Assembly (NCBI RefSeq): GCF_900110865.1
Contig: NZ_FOFD01000002.1
Location: forward strand, 616,835-680,834
DNA length: 64,000 nucleotides
Direction of reading: 5' to 3'
Source: Natrinema salaciae
Lineage (GTDB): Archaea > Halobacteriota > Halobacteria > Halobacteriales > Natrialbaceae
Shown here: positions 51,482-60,843 of the stretch, one piece after another
Layout of the letters: each line of letters opens with the position of its first letter
How positions within the stretch are numbered: position 1 is the first letter of the stretch
Position numbers and translations under genes: made by a program
Notes under the pieces: model-generated
What the model saw: the letters and a program-made list of their open reading frames with translations, nothing else
Database searches by the model: none
What the model was told of the DNA's origin: nothing

Positions 51482-52297
51482 ATGCCGGTTTCAGATTCCG
51501 TCGACCTCGAGTCCGGGGCCGATTCGGACACCGCCGACGCCGAAGACGAGAGCGAAGCGACCCCCGTCGGGCTGCCGATCAACGAGCTGTTCTACTCGCT
51601 GCAGGGCGAGGGAACCCTCGCCGGCGTCCCGTCGGTGTTCGTCCGGACGAGCGGCTGCAACCTCCGGTGTTGGTTCTGTGACTCCTATCACACGTCCTGG
51701 GAGCCGACCCACGCCTGGCTGGGACTCGCGGAGATCGTCGCCGAGATCGAGTCCCACGACGCCGATCACGTGGTTCTCACCGGCGGTGAGCCGTTGCTCC
51801 ACGAGGAGAGCGTCGCCCTGCTCGAGGCGCTCGACGACCGCGGCTACCACACCACCGTCGAGACCAACGGGACGATCTACCGGGACGCGCCGATCGATCT
51901 CGCCTCGATCAGCCCGAAACTCGAGAGCAGTACGCCCACACCCGAGCGCGCGCCCGACGAAGACGACGTCGACGCGGACCGATGGGCGGAGCGCCACGAA
52001 CGCGAGCGCATCGACCTCGACGCGCTGTCGCGGCTGGTCGAGCGCTATACGTTCCAGCTCAAATTCGTCGTCACCGACGCCGGCGATATGCCGGAGATCC
52101 TCGCGTTACTCGAGGACCTCCGCGCGACCGCCGACGTCCCGGTGCGGGACGACGACGTCCTCCTGATGCCCGAGGGAGCGACCCGGGACCGCCTCGCCGA
52201 GACGCGCGCTCGGGTCGCCGACCTCGCGATGGAGCACGGCTTCCGCTACACGCCCCGACTGCACGTCGACCTCTGGAACGACGCACCCGAAACGTAA
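51482..52297 (+). CDS. queE: 7-carboxy-7-deazaguanine synthase
   Basis: 271 residues. A radical SAM enzyme with the cluster motif Cys59-x3-Cys63-x2-Cys66 in FVRTSGCNLRCWFCDSYHT. Around it are INELFYSLQGEGTLAGVPSV, ADHVVLTGGEPLLHEESVAL for SAM binding, and YHTTVETNGTIYRDAPIDLA. It contracts the pterin ring to 7-carboxy-7-deazaguanine. It is the middle gene of the queD-queE-queC operon. The first 30 residues are a variable acidic extension. Confidence 0.94.
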   Translation: MPVSDSVDLESGADSDTADAEDESEATPVGLPINELFYSLQGEGTLAGVPSVFVRTSGCNLRCWFCDSYHTSWEPTHAWLGLAEIVAEIESHDADHVVLTGGEPLLHEESVALLEALDDRGYHTTVETNGTIYRDAPIDLASISPKLESSTPTPERAPDEDDVDADRWAERHERERIDLDALSRLVERYTFQLKFVVTDAGDMPEILALLEDLRATADVPVRDDDVLLMPEGATRDRLAETRARVADLAMEHGFRYTPRLHVDLWNDAPET

Positions 52298-52318
52298 TCA
52301 CCGACAGTCGACTCTCCC

Positions 52319-53053
52319 ATGACTCATACGACCACCGATTCCGCGACCGACGAACAGCGTTCCAAGCGCGCCGTCGTCCTCCTCTCCGGCGGCATGGACA
52401 GCGCCACCGCGGCCGCCGAGGCCCGCGACCGAGGGTACGAAATCTACGCCCTGCACACCTCCTACGGCCAGCGAACGGCGGACCGCGAACTCGAGTGCGC
52501 CCGCCGACTCGCGGACGAGTTCGACGCGGCCGACTTCCTGCGGATCGAGACGGGCCACCTCTCGGCGATCGGGGCCTCGAGCCTCACCGACGACGCGCTG
52601 GCCGTGGACGACGCCGACCTCGAGAGCGACGAGATCCCCTCGTCGTACGTCCCGTTCCGGAACGCGAACCTGCTCTCGATGGCCGTCTCCTACGCCGAAG
52701 CCAACGACTGCGGGGCGGTCTTCATCGGCGCGCACAGCGAGGACTTCTCGGGGTATCCCGACTGCCGCCCCGCGTTCTTCGAGGCTTTCGAGCGAGTCGT
52801 CGACGTCGGCACGAAACCCGAGACCGAGATCTCGATCGAAGCGCCGTTCGTCGACTGGTCGAAGACCGACATCGCCGAGCACGGCGTCGACCTCGCGGTC
52901 CCCTACGAACACACCTGGAGTTGCTACCGCGAGAACCAGCCCGCCTGTGGCACCTGCGACGCCTGTGCGTTCCGCCTGCAGGCGTTCCAGAACGTCGGCG
53001 TCCGCGATCCGATCGAGTACGCCGAGCGGCCGTCGTACGTCGACGACGCGTAG
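52319..53053 (+). CDS. queC: 7-cyano-7-deazaguanine (preQ0) synthase
   Basis: 244 residues. An ATP pyrophosphatase P-loop is present (VVLLSGGMDSATAAAEARDR, residues 19-38), as is the C-terminal zinc site Cys202, Cys210, Cys213, Cys216 in WSCYRENQPACGTCDACAFR. It converts carboxydeazaguanine to the nitrile preQ0 with ATP and ammonia. It starts 21 bases after queE. The product is inserted into tRNA by archaeal TGT, whose gene is not in this window. Confidence 0.95.
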   Translation: MTHTTTDSATDEQRSKRAVVLLSGGMDSATAAAEARDRGYEIYALHTSYGQRTADRELECARRLADEFDAADFLRIETGHLSAIGASSLTDDALAVDDADLESDEIPSSYVPFRNANLLSMAVSYAEANDCGAVFIGAHSEDFSGYPDCRPAFFEAFERVVDVGTKPETEISIEAPFVDWSKTDIAEHGVDLAVPYEHTWSCYRENQPACGTCDACAFRLQAFQNVGVRDPIEYAERPSYVDDA

Positions 53054-53096
53054 AAGACGGAAACGTTCACGTCGAGTTGCGACGCACACAACGCTG

Positions 53097-53588
53097 ATGG
53101 GCGGCACACTGCTCGAGTGGTTTCGAGACGACGACGGAAGCTGGCAGGTCCCCGACGGGCGTCGCGGCGAGTTCGTCTCGCTCGCCGTTTCCCTCCCGGT
53201 GCTGGCCGTATTCCTCCATTTCGAGACGGAACTCCCTCGTCCCGCCGAACACCGGCTGGCGGCAGTCGTCGGCGTCTGGTGCGGGTTCCTGTACGCGACG
53301 TACTATCGAACGGCGTTCGTCGAGCGCGTTCCCGACTGGATTTCGGTCGGGCAGGTGGTCTCCCTTCTGGCCGGCGGGCTCGGCCTCACGATCCTCCGAC
53401 TCGTTCACGTCGCCGATCCCACGGTCGTGTTCGTCCTTACTGCCGGGGGAACGATCCTGTTGCTCTACCTCGTCAGGTGGTTCTCGCCGTTCCATCCCGG
53501 TCTCGAGCCGCCGCGGCGGGGCGTCGAACCGCCGCCGGCGAGAGACGTGGGCGCGAATTCGGGGGCGGACGCGAGCGGTGACCACTGA
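53097..53588 (+). CDS. Membrane protein of unknown function
   Basis: 163 residues from the ATG at 53097. It has four membrane segments (FVSLAVSLPVLAVFLHFETE, AAVVGVWCGFLYATYYRTAF, VGQVVSLLAGGLGLTILRLV, VVFVLTAGGTILLLYLVRWF) and a Pro/Arg-rich cytoplasmic tail. It lies 43 bases after queC on the same strand, so it may share the operon. No family is recognised. Confidence 0.7.
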   Translation: MGGTLLEWFRDDDGSWQVPDGRRGEFVSLAVSLPVLAVFLHFETELPRPAEHRLAAVVGVWCGFLYATYYRTAFVERVPDWISVGQVVSLLAGGLGLTILRLVHVADPTVVFVLTAGGTILLLYLVRWFSPFHPGLEPPRRGVEPPPARDVGANSGADASGDH

Positions 53589-53606
53589 CTGCCGCCGACG
53601 TCGCCA

Positions 53607-54995
53607 CTAGTTCGCCGACTCGTCGGCCGCGGTTCGCCGACGGAGCCACTCGAGGGAGAGCGCGCCGCTGGCGATACCGACGCCGACGGTGAATCCGGGG
53701 GTTCCCTCCGGTTCGTCCTCGTTGTCCGCGTCCGCCTCGTCGCTCATCGTCGCGTCCTCGGACCGGATCGCGAGGAGCGTGCCGTCCGCGCTTGCGTAGA
53801 GGGTTTCGTCGGCGACCGCGATCCGACTCGGTTGACCGTCGGTGGCGACGGACCACTCGCGACTCCCATCCACGTTATCGAAGGCGACCACGCCGCTCTC
53901 CCCGGACGATTTTTCGACGGTCGCGTACACGGATCCATCGTCGACGACCGGCGCGCCGAACGACGCCGCTCGCTCCGCCGACTCCCAGGCGCTGTCGCCG
54001 GTCTCTCTGTCGTAGCCGACGAGACGGACGGTACCGTCGTCGGAGTCCGTTTCGGCCACGGCGTACGCGCGAGCGTCGGTCAGCACGTCCAGCGAGTACG
54101 TGGGCAGCGTCGACAGTTCCTCACCCGTCGCCGCATCGAAGAACGTCGCGGTATCGGCTTTGACGGCCGCGACGACGCCGTCGGTAGCCAGCGGCGAACC
54201 GGAGAATACCTCGGTGGCCCAGTCGTCCTGTAGCACGTTCGTCCACCGCTCGTCGCCGGTTTCGACGTCCCGCGCGAACAGCTGCTTGTTGGCCACGGCA
54301 AACACGGCACTGTCGGCGACGGCGACCGGCCGCCTCGACAACCGGTCGCCGAACTCTCGCCCGTCGAACGTGACCGGCTCCGGCTCGAATTCCCACTGCT
54401 TCTCGCCCGAGTCCGCGTCGAGGGCGTACAGGACCGTGTCGACGATCGAGAACACCAGCCCCGACGCGACGGTCGGCGACAGGTTCGTCTCGTACCCGAG
54501 ATCGGTCTTCTGCCAGCGGATGTCGCCGGTCGCGGCGTCGAGGGCGGTCAGCGACGGACTCATCCGATCTCCGTTCACGTATACGGTGTCGTTCGCCACC
54601 GCCGGCGATCCCGACGCGGTCGCCTCTCCGTCCGAGCCGATCCCGCTCGTCCACTCGGGCGAGCCGTCGATGGCGTCGAGGGCGTGGATGCGTCCGTCGG
54701 CGGCGACGAGGTAAACCGTCCCGTCGACGACGGCGAACCGACCGCCGTGCTCGTACTCCCAGGCGACGGTTACCGGTGGGGCGGGTCCGGACGCCATCGG
54801 AACGGAAGCAGTGTTTCCCACGCCGCCACGAGCCGACGGCCATCCGCTCGAGTCGTCGACCATCGTCGAACTGACGGCTCGGTCGCGGGGAGCGTGCTGG
54901 TCGGCGGCGGCCCTTTCCGTCGTCGCGGTTAGTCCTCCGAACGTCACCGTTAGTCCGGCGGTTTTCAGAACCTGCCGCCTGTCGTGATCGATCAT
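53607..54995 (-). CDS. Tat-exported PQQ-like beta-propeller protein with PGF-CTERM-like tail
   Basis: 462 residues from the ATG at 54993-54995. A twin-arginine signal (DHDRRQVLKTAGLTVTFGGL) leads into a seven- or eight-bladed propeller of PQQ-type repeats (VDGTVYLVAADGRIHALDAI, VASGLVFSIVDTVLYALDAD, VADETLYASADGTLLAIRSE). The very end reads EGTPGFTVGVGIASGALSLE then WLRRR, the shape of a PGF-CTERM archaeosortase signal: short acidic stalk, Pro-Gly-Phe, one helix, basic tail. It is probably a lipid-anchored surface protein. Without a cofactor-specific motif I would not call it a PQQ dehydrogenase. Confidence 0.82.
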   Translation of the reverse strand: MIDHDRRQVLKTAGLTVTFGGLTATTERAAADQHAPRDRAVSSTMVDDSSGWPSARGGVGNTASVPMASGPAPPVTVAWEYEHGGRFAVVDGTVYLVAADGRIHALDAIDGSPEWTSGIGSDGEATASGSPAVANDTVYVNGDRMSPSLTALDAATGDIRWQKTDLGYETNLSPTVASGLVFSIVDTVLYALDADSGEKQWEFEPEPVTFDGREFGDRLSRRPVAVADSAVFAVANKQLFARDVETGDERWTNVLQDDWATEVFSGSPLATDGVVAAVKADTATFFDAATGEELSTLPTYSLDVLTDARAYAVAETDSDDGTVRLVGYDRETGDSAWESAERAASFGAPVVDDGSVYATVEKSSGESGVVAFDNVDGSREWSVATDGQPSRIAVADETLYASADGTLLAIRSEDATMSDEADADNEDEPEGTPGFTVGVGIASGALSLEWLRRRTAADESAN

Positions 54996-55189
54996 CGTAT
55001 CGACACCCAACGACCGATCGCTGTTACTTATCGGGCAGGTAGTATCGTTCGCCGCTGGAAACACGGCCTGGCGGACGGTTTCCTCGCTGCAACAGTTGCG
55101 TACGAACCGACCGTTCGCCGCGCTCGCCCCGGCACAAGCCGCGTTGCGCTCGAATCGGTCGCGACCGGTCGATCACCGCCCGTCCCGAC

Positions 55190-56416
55190 CTACCACGCCG
55201 CCTCGAGCACGGCCTCGATCTCCTCGACCGAAGGGGCCAGTCCGGGCGGCGCGTTCGCCATGAACGGATCGTCGAGGATCGCCGCCGCGACCGCGGTGAA
55301 CGCGTCCGGTTCCGGGCCGTCGACGTCCCGAAGCCGCGCGGGGAGCCCGAGCGCGTCGCGAATCTCGGCCACCGCCTCGACGACTGTGGCCTCCCGATCC
55401 GCGACGTTGTCGACGCCGAGCGCGTTCGCGAGCAGCCCCGCTCGCGCATCCACGTCGTCCCGTTCGAACAGGTACTCGAGGACGTGGGGCACGACGACCC
55501 CGTGTGCGGCCCCCTGCTGGACGTCGTACGTGCGCGTCAGCCCGTGGCCGAAGGCGTGGACGATCGAGGCCGTCGTCTCGCCTGGCCGCGAGATGCCGTA
55601 CTGGACGAGGACGACCCCCTCGAGGATCGTCTCGAACGTGCCGAGATCGCGGTCGCCGTCGCCGAACGCCCGGAGGGCGTCCCCGAGCTTCTCGAGGCCG
55701 TGTCTGGCCGTCGCGTCGGTGATCGGCGTCGCGTTGCTCGCGTAGAGGGTCTCTATTCCTTTGTCGAAGCCGTTCATCGCCGATCCCGCCAGCACCGATT
55801 CGGGGGTGGTCGCGACCAGCTCCGGATCGTAGAACGCGGCCACCGGCATCAGTCCGGGATCGGCGATCCCGCCGCCGATCTCCTCGTCGACCGGGCTCGA
55901 CTCGGGGGAGGCGGTGACGCCCGCCACCATCGAGAGGTCTGCGCCCGCGAGCGTGGTGGGGATCGCGACGATCGGCACCAGCCTCTCCTCGGGGACGGAA
56001 ATGGTGCCCGTCTCTTCCAACTCCCGGGCGGCCGCCGCCGGACCGAGGTCGGTCGCCGCGAGGACGCTGCTGCACTTGGCGACGTCGAGGCTGCTGCCGC
56101 CGCCGAGGCTCACGAGCGCGTCGGCGTCCACGGCCTCGAGCCGATCGCGGCCCTCGAAGGCCGTCTCGAGGCGTTTCTTCGGCGTCGTTTCGTCGAAGAC
56201 GCCGGCCAGCCGATCGCCGAGACCCGTTCGAACCGGATCGATCACGTCGGGCGTGTCGCCGACAGTCGAGCCGCAGACGACGAGCGCGCGCTCGAGACCC
56301 AGCGCCTCGAGTTCGGCGTCGAGGGCGTCGACGCAGCCGACGCCGAATCTGACGGTCGGCGGTTCGTACTCGAATCGGAACGACGGGTCGCGGTCGCTCG
56401 AGCGGAACGGCGTCAT
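55190..56416 (-). CDS. Iron-containing alcohol dehydrogenase
   Basis: 408 residues, group III ADH. The N-terminal NAD domain includes LVSLGGGSSLDVAKCSSVLA and PIVAIPTTLAGADLSMVAGV. The metal-binding half has IVHAFGHGLTRTYDVQQGAA and HGVVVPHVLEYLFERDDVDA, supplying the His ligands. It reduces aldehydes or oxidises alcohols; substrate unknown. It is the last of a run of minus-strand catabolic genes (VOC dioxygenase, ketopantoate reductase-like, this one). Confidence 0.89.
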   Translation of the reverse strand: MTPFRSSDRDPSFRFEYEPPTVRFGVGCVDALDAELEALGLERALVVCGSTVGDTPDVIDPVRTGLGDRLAGVFDETTPKKRLETAFEGRDRLEAVDADALVSLGGGSSLDVAKCSSVLAATDLGPAAAARELEETGTISVPEERLVPIVAIPTTLAGADLSMVAGVTASPESSPVDEEIGGGIADPGLMPVAAFYDPELVATTPESVLAGSAMNGFDKGIETLYASNATPITDATARHGLEKLGDALRAFGDGDRDLGTFETILEGVVLVQYGISRPGETTASIVHAFGHGLTRTYDVQQGAAHGVVVPHVLEYLFERDDVDARAGLLANALGVDNVADREATVVEAVAEIRDALGLPARLRDVDGPEPDAFTAVAAAILDDPFMANAPPGLAPSVEEIEAVLEAAW

Positions 56417-56498
56417 GGGAACCGATACGGGCCGATCGGTGGTAAAGGTGAGAGCAGCGGCCAGCCGCTCGCTGGCGTCGCCGGCGACCGTCGGGCCG

Positions 56499-57422
56499 CT
56501 AGCGATCGTTTCGGTCGGCCCACGGTCGCAGGATCGCGTGGATCGCCTCGTTCATCGGGGCCTCGACGCCGACGTCGGCCGCGTGTCGGACGACGGAGCC
56601 GTGCAGCGCGTCGAGTTCCAGTCGCTTGTCGTGGGTCAGGTCGTAGTGCAGCGACGAGTACATCTCCGGATCGAGGTCGCGCGCGAACGCGAGCCACTCG
56701 TCGACGGTATCTTCGGGGAGGTCGATGCCTTCGGCAGTGCCGACGGCACAGACTTCCGCCACGATCCGGCGGTACATCGCCCACGAGGCGTCGGTGTCGC
56801 GGATCTCGCCCACGGGGAGCCGGCTCGCGGCGGTCATCCCCGCCTGCGCGCAGATGAACGCGAACTTCCGCCAGAGCTCGACGCGGACGTCGTCGGCGAG
56901 CACCGCGTCGATCCCCTCGCACGCCGACAGCGCGTCGTCGAGCCGCTCGATTCGGTCGGTTCGCTCGCCGTCGAGTTCGCCGTAGACGAACCGGGCCGGA
57001 CCCCCGGTGTGCTCGACGACGCCGGGGTCGCCGATGGTCGAGAAGATGTACGCGACGCCGCCGACGACGTGGTCCTCGCCGATTTCGTCCCCGAGCCACC
57101 CCTCGTTGTCGACGCCGTTCTGGAACGAGACGACGGCCGTGCCCTCGCCGAGAAGGGACTCGAGATCCCTCGCGGCGGCTCGCGTGTCGTGGGCCTTCAC
57201 GCAAAAGAGGACGTAGTCGCACGGCCCGATCTCGGTCGGGTCGTCAGTCGCCGGCAGATCGACCGACGCGTCGCCGTCGACGCTCTCGAGGCGCAGTCCG
57301 TCCGACTCGAGGGCGGCGAGGTGATCCCCCCTCGCGACGAGGTGCACCTCGTGTCCCGCATCCGCGAGACGGGCCCCGAGATAGCCGCCGACGCCGCCGG
57401 CACCGAAGACAGCGAATTTCAT
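56499..57422 (-). CDS. panE: Ketopantoate reductase (2-dehydropantoate 2-reductase)
   Basis: 307 residues from the ATG at 57420-57422; a longer frame upstream is shadow. The NADPH motif is MKFAVFGAGGVGGYLGARLA at the start. VLFCVKAHDTRAAARDLESL, the catalytic lysine region VRVELWRKFAFICAQAGMTA, and a C-terminal helical domain follow. It reduces 2-dehydropantoate to pantoate for coenzyme A. Archaea have more than one family member, so a different keto acid is possible. It lies 82 bases before the iron ADH gene. Confidence 0.88.
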   Translation of the reverse strand: MKFAVFGAGGVGGYLGARLADAGHEVHLVARGDHLAALESDGLRLESVDGDASVDLPATDDPTEIGPCDYVLFCVKAHDTRAAARDLESLLGEGTAVVSFQNGVDNEGWLGDEIGEDHVVGGVAYIFSTIGDPGVVEHTGGPARFVYGELDGERTDRIERLDDALSACEGIDAVLADDVRVELWRKFAFICAQAGMTAASRLPVGEIRDTDASWAMYRRIVAEVCAVGTAEGIDLPEDTVDEWLAFARDLDPEMYSSLHYDLTHDKRLELDALHGSVVRHAADVGVEAPMNEAIHAILRPWADRNDR

Positions 57423-57478
57423 ACCCGGCGTACGGACAGACCGGGCAAAGGCGTTGTGGACGGCCGCGTTTCGGCGAG

Positions 57479-58441
57479 TCAGTTCCCGCTCGCGTCGACG
57501 GTCGGCCCGTCGAAATCGGGCAGTTGGGCCTCGATCGCCTCGCGTTCGGACTCGAGTCGCTCGGGAAGCGACAGCCGTTCGCCCAACTCGTCGAGCGGTT
57601 CGTCCGCCGTGAAGCCGGGCCCCGTCGTCGCCATCTCGAAGAGGACGCCGCCCGGTTCGCGGGTGTAGATCGACTGGAAGTACGTGCGATCGATGACCGC
57701 CGACGGCGCGAGCCCCGCGTCGGCGTAGGCCTCGCGCCACTGCTCTTGCTCCGCGACGCTCTCGGCTTCGAACGCCACGTGGTGGACCGTTCCGACCCCC
57801 ATCTGGCCGCGGCCGGCGTCGGTCTCGACCAGCTCGACGATCGAGCCTGGACCGCCGGTCGCGCTCCGGTAGCGGCGACGGCCGTCGGTCTCGCCCTCGA
57901 GTTCGTAGCCGAGGACGTCGGTCAGGATCGTCTCGGTCGGACCGACGTCGTCGACGGCCAGCGTCACGCTGTGGAACCCGCGAAGCTGGTGGTCGGTCGG
58001 AACGGGGCCGTCCGCCCACGGCGTCGCATCGTATTCTGCGTCGGCGGCCGCGACCAGCTCGAGTTCGATCCCGTCCGGGTCCGCGAATCGGAGGACGGTG
58101 TCGTCGAACCGCGTCTCCCGCTCGTAGTCGACGCCGTCGGACTCGAGGCGGTCGCGCCAGTAGTCGACCGAGCCCGCGGGGATCCCGTAGGCGGTCGTTT
58201 GCGTCTGCCCGGCACCGAACCGGCCCCGCCGCCCCCGATCGGTCCACGGGAAGAAGGTGATGTTCGTGCCGGGGGTTCCCTCCCCGTCGCCGAAGTAGAA
58301 GTGGTAGGTGCCCGTATCGTCGTGGTTGACGGTCTGCTTGACGAATCGCAGTCCGAGCGTGCCGACGTAGAAGTCGGCGTTCGCCTGGGGATCGCCGGCA
58401 ATCGCCGTCACGTGGTGCAGTCCGGGTGTGTCCGGTGACAT
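57479..58441 (-). CDS. VOC-family ring-cleaving dioxygenase
   Basis: 320 residues from the ATG at 58439-58441. It has two glyoxalase/VOC modules: LHHVTAIAGDPQANADFYVG to about residue 130, and LRGFHSVTLAVDDVGPTETI with TVHHVAFEAESVAEQEQWRE to about 270. His and Glu residues at the start and end of each module (HHV, FEMAT) give the usual two-His-one-Glu iron site. Such proteins are annotated as ring-cleaving dioxygenases; the true substrate is unknown. It lies 56 bases before the panE-like gene. Confidence 0.87.
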   Translation of the reverse strand: MSPDTPGLHHVTAIAGDPQANADFYVGTLGLRFVKQTVNHDDTGTYHFYFGDGEGTPGTNITFFPWTDRGRRGRFGAGQTQTTAYGIPAGSVDYWRDRLESDGVDYERETRFDDTVLRFADPDGIELELVAAADAEYDATPWADGPVPTDHQLRGFHSVTLAVDDVGPTETILTDVLGYELEGETDGRRRYRSATGGPGSIVELVETDAGRGQMGVGTVHHVAFEAESVAEQEQWREAYADAGLAPSAVIDRTYFQSIYTREPGGVLFEMATTGPGFTADEPLDELGERLSLPERLESEREAIEAQLPDFDGPTVDASGN

Positions 58442-58602
58442 TACCGCCTGTAGGGGCCCGACCCTTGAGTCGTTTGCTCGCACCCGCGTCACCGGGGGAC
58501 GCGGGGGTTACCACCCCCTCGGCCCGTGATCGACGTCGACGACCATCCCGCGACCTACGAGTCGACCCGAAGGATTAGGCCGGTTCCGGTGATAGCGCCG
58601 AT

Positions 58603-59352
58603 ATGGACACTCTCGAGGCGCTCCGAGCCGACTCCGGCGTCGTCGCGGTCGTCGGTGCCGGCGGGAAGAAGACGACGCTGTACGCGCTGGCTGCGCGGGC
58701 CGCCCGCGACCGCTCCTTGCGGGCGGTCGTGACGGCGACGGTCCGAATCCCCATCTTCGATAGACGCGTCGAGGAGGTCGTCGTGACCGAGGACCCGGTC
58801 GCGGCACTCGAGCGAGCGGCGGCGTGGCCCGTCGGTGTCGTCCCGGAGCGGGAGGGCGAGGACCGGTACGTGGGATACGAGACGGACGTGATCGACGAGC
58901 TCGCGGCGGCCGACGCCGCGGATCTGGTCCTCGTCAAGGCCGACGGGGCGCGGACGCGGGCGTTCAAGGCACCGAACGAGCGCGAACCGCAACTCCCCCG
59001 GTGCGTCGACACCGTGATCCCGATCGCGAGCGTCGAGGTCGTCGGGACGCCGCTCTCGGCCGAGCGCGTCCACCGACCGGAGCGAGTGGCGGCGATCACG
59101 GGGCTCGACGGCGGCGACACGATCCGGCCGGTCGACGTGGCCCGCGTGCTCGCGAGCGACCGCGGCGGGCTGAAGGACGTTCCGGACGGTGCCACGGTCG
59201 TTCCGTTGCTCAACAAAGTCGACGACGCCGAGCGACGGGCGGTCGCCGAGGAGATCGCGACGGAACTACTCGAGCGAGCGCCGAGCGTGCCTCGAGTGGT
59301 GCTGGCGCGGATGATCGCCGACGAGCCGGTGGTCGACGTCCTCGAGCGCTAG
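58603..59352 (+). CDS. yqeC: YqeC-like selenium/molybdenum hydroxylase accessory protein
   Basis: 249 residues. A P-loop-like start (VVAVVGAGGKKTTLYALAAR, residues 14-33) and VLVKADGARTRAFKAPNERE with RCVDTVIPIASVEVVGTPLS mark YqeC, a predicted nucleotide-binding protein. In bacteria it accompanies selenium-dependent molybdenum hydroxylases. Here it lies 4 bases from the convergent mobA gene and near a formate dehydrogenase, which fits a molybdenum-cofactor role. The molecular reaction is not established. Confidence 0.86.
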   Translation: MDTLEALRADSGVVAVVGAGGKKTTLYALAARAARDRSLRAVVTATVRIPIFDRRVEEVVVTEDPVAALERAAAWPVGVVPEREGEDRYVGYETDVIDELAAADAADLVLVKADGARTRAFKAPNEREPQLPRCVDTVIPIASVEVVGTPLSAERVHRPERVAAITGLDGGDTIRPVDVARVLASDRGGLKDVPDGATVVPLLNKVDDAERRAVAEEIATELLERAPSVPRVVLARMIADEPVVDVLER

Positions 59353-59356
59353 CGGG

Positions 59357-59995
59357 TCACTCCGTCTCGAGGCGCTCGGCTGCCCGCTCGAACTCCTCGC
59401 GAGTGTTGACGTTCTCGAAGGTGTCGAGCGACGCGTCGTCCCGAACGTCGTCCTCGTCGACGACGACGTAGTCGAGGTCCAGCAGGGGTTCGACGACCCG
59501 CCGCTCGTCGCGCTCCAGGGCGCGCTCGCAGGCGTCGATCATCGGCGCAGTCCGGTAGACGGCCTGTGTCGTCTGGAACCACTGGTCGTCGAGCCGCGGC
59601 ACCGCGGCGTCGTGGCCGGCCGCTCGCTCGAACAGCTGATCGACGAGGGCGGGATCGACGAAGGGCATGTCGCAGGCGACGACGAGCGCGTACTCCCCCG
59701 CGGCCGCTCGAAGCCCGGTCATGATGCCCGCCATCGGCCCGCGGTCGGGGATCGGATCGACCGCGAACGAGGCGACGGGCCCGCCCTCGAGCGCGTCCCT
59801 GATTGCGGGCACCTGCCCCTCTCGGCAGTTGACGACGACATCGCCGACGACGGAATCGATGCGGTCGACGACCCGGCGGATCATCGGCGTGCCGGCGAGG
59901 TCGGCGACGGCCTTATCATCGTCGCCGAAGCGGGTCGAGTGGCCGCCCGCGAGGACGACGCCCGTTCGCTCGTCGCGTCCGGTCTCGAGGGACAT
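59357..59995 (-). CDS. mobA: Molybdenum cofactor guanylyltransferase
   Basis: 212 residues from the ATG at 59993-59995. The nucleotide-binding signature TGVVLAGGHSTRFGDDDKAV is at residues 11-30, with the metal Asp in YALVVACDMPFVDPALVDQL and GGPVASFAVDPIPDRGPMAG. It joins GMP to molybdopterin to give the guanine dinucleotide cofactor used by DMSO reductase-family enzymes such as the formate dehydrogenase at 60844. The same neighbourhood holds yqeC. Confidence 0.9.
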   Translation of the reverse strand: MSLETGRDERTGVVLAGGHSTRFGDDDKAVADLAGTPMIRRVVDRIDSVVGDVVVNCREGQVPAIRDALEGGPVASFAVDPIPDRGPMAGIMTGLRAAAGEYALVVACDMPFVDPALVDQLFERAAGHDAAVPRLDDQWFQTTQAVYRTAPMIDACERALERDERRVVEPLLDLDYVVVDEDDVRDDASLDTFENVNTREEFERAAERLETE

Positions 59996-60094
59996 GATCG
60001 ACCGTTCGTGCAGCGACGGCAAAAGGGTCCGGACGCCGGACCGGGTCGAGGCTGGGAACCGAACCCGGTCGAGCCGACCGTCCGCTTCGGCCGC

Positions 60095-60649
60095 TCAGTC
60101 CGGGCGTCGCCAGAGCGCCCGATACAGCGTCCACAGGTCGCACTCGAACCGGTCGGCGAGCGATCGACAGCGCTCGAGGTAGGTCTCGTACGCCGGAGTC
60201 GACGGGGGGTCCGGGTACGGTCGGGAGAGGTCGCCGGCCTCCCGGAGTGTCGACCACTCGCGGGGACCGACGACGACGTACGCCTCGGGGTCGACGAACA
60301 TGAGGAACGCCGACGCGACGGGGACGTCGACCGCCTCGAGCGCGGTGAGACGGTCGATCCCGCCGGCCGCGTCGCTCGCGTCGACGGCGTCCGCGATGGC
60401 GCTCCGGACGGCCTCGAAATCGTTGGTCCGGAAGCGTTCCTCGGCGTCCCGTCGCTCGGCGTCGGGATACTCCCCGAGGAACCGCCGATAGTACCACCTG
60501 ACGACCCAGGCCGCGTCCCGGCGGCCGTACTCGCCCGTCTCGAACGCCGCCGGGAGCGTCTCGAGTTGCTCCCGCTCGACGGCGTACAGGGGCTCTTCCT
60601 CCCGATACTCGCTCGCCCGTGACTCGACGAGCGATCGCGTGAGCTCCAT
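60095..60649 (-). CDS. Uncharacterised helical protein, weakly HhH-GPD-like
   Basis: 184 residues from the ATG at 60647-60649, nearly all helix. The segment DRLTALEAVDVPVASAFLMF then VDPEAYVVVGPREWSTLREA recalls the helix-hairpin-helix and following helix of HhH-GPD DNA glycosylases (LxxVxVPxASAxL). The end (YLERCRSLADRFECDLWTLY) is also similar to OGG1-type relatives. The catalytic Lys/Asp pair is not evident, so function is open. It lies 99 bases before mobA on the same strand. Confidence 0.6.
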   Translation of the reverse strand: MELTRSLVESRASEYREEEPLYAVEREQLETLPAAFETGEYGRRDAAWVVRWYYRRFLGEYPDAERRDAEERFRTNDFEAVRSAIADAVDASDAAGGIDRLTALEAVDVPVASAFLMFVDPEAYVVVGPREWSTLREAGDLSRPYPDPPSTPAYETYLERCRSLADRFECDLWTLYRALWRRPD

Positions 60650-60843
60650 CGAAACACTAGTGTGCACCCACTGTCGTCAGCGTTTCCCCGCCGGCGGACG
60701 CTCGAGCCGGCAACGCAGACAATGCTGCGACCGGACCGCGCGACCGGTCGCTCACGGCTACATACTCCCCATGTGGTAGAAAACCTCATACACACACGGG
60801 TAGTGGACTCCGCCTAACGGGTGTGACACCTGAGGAACTATCC

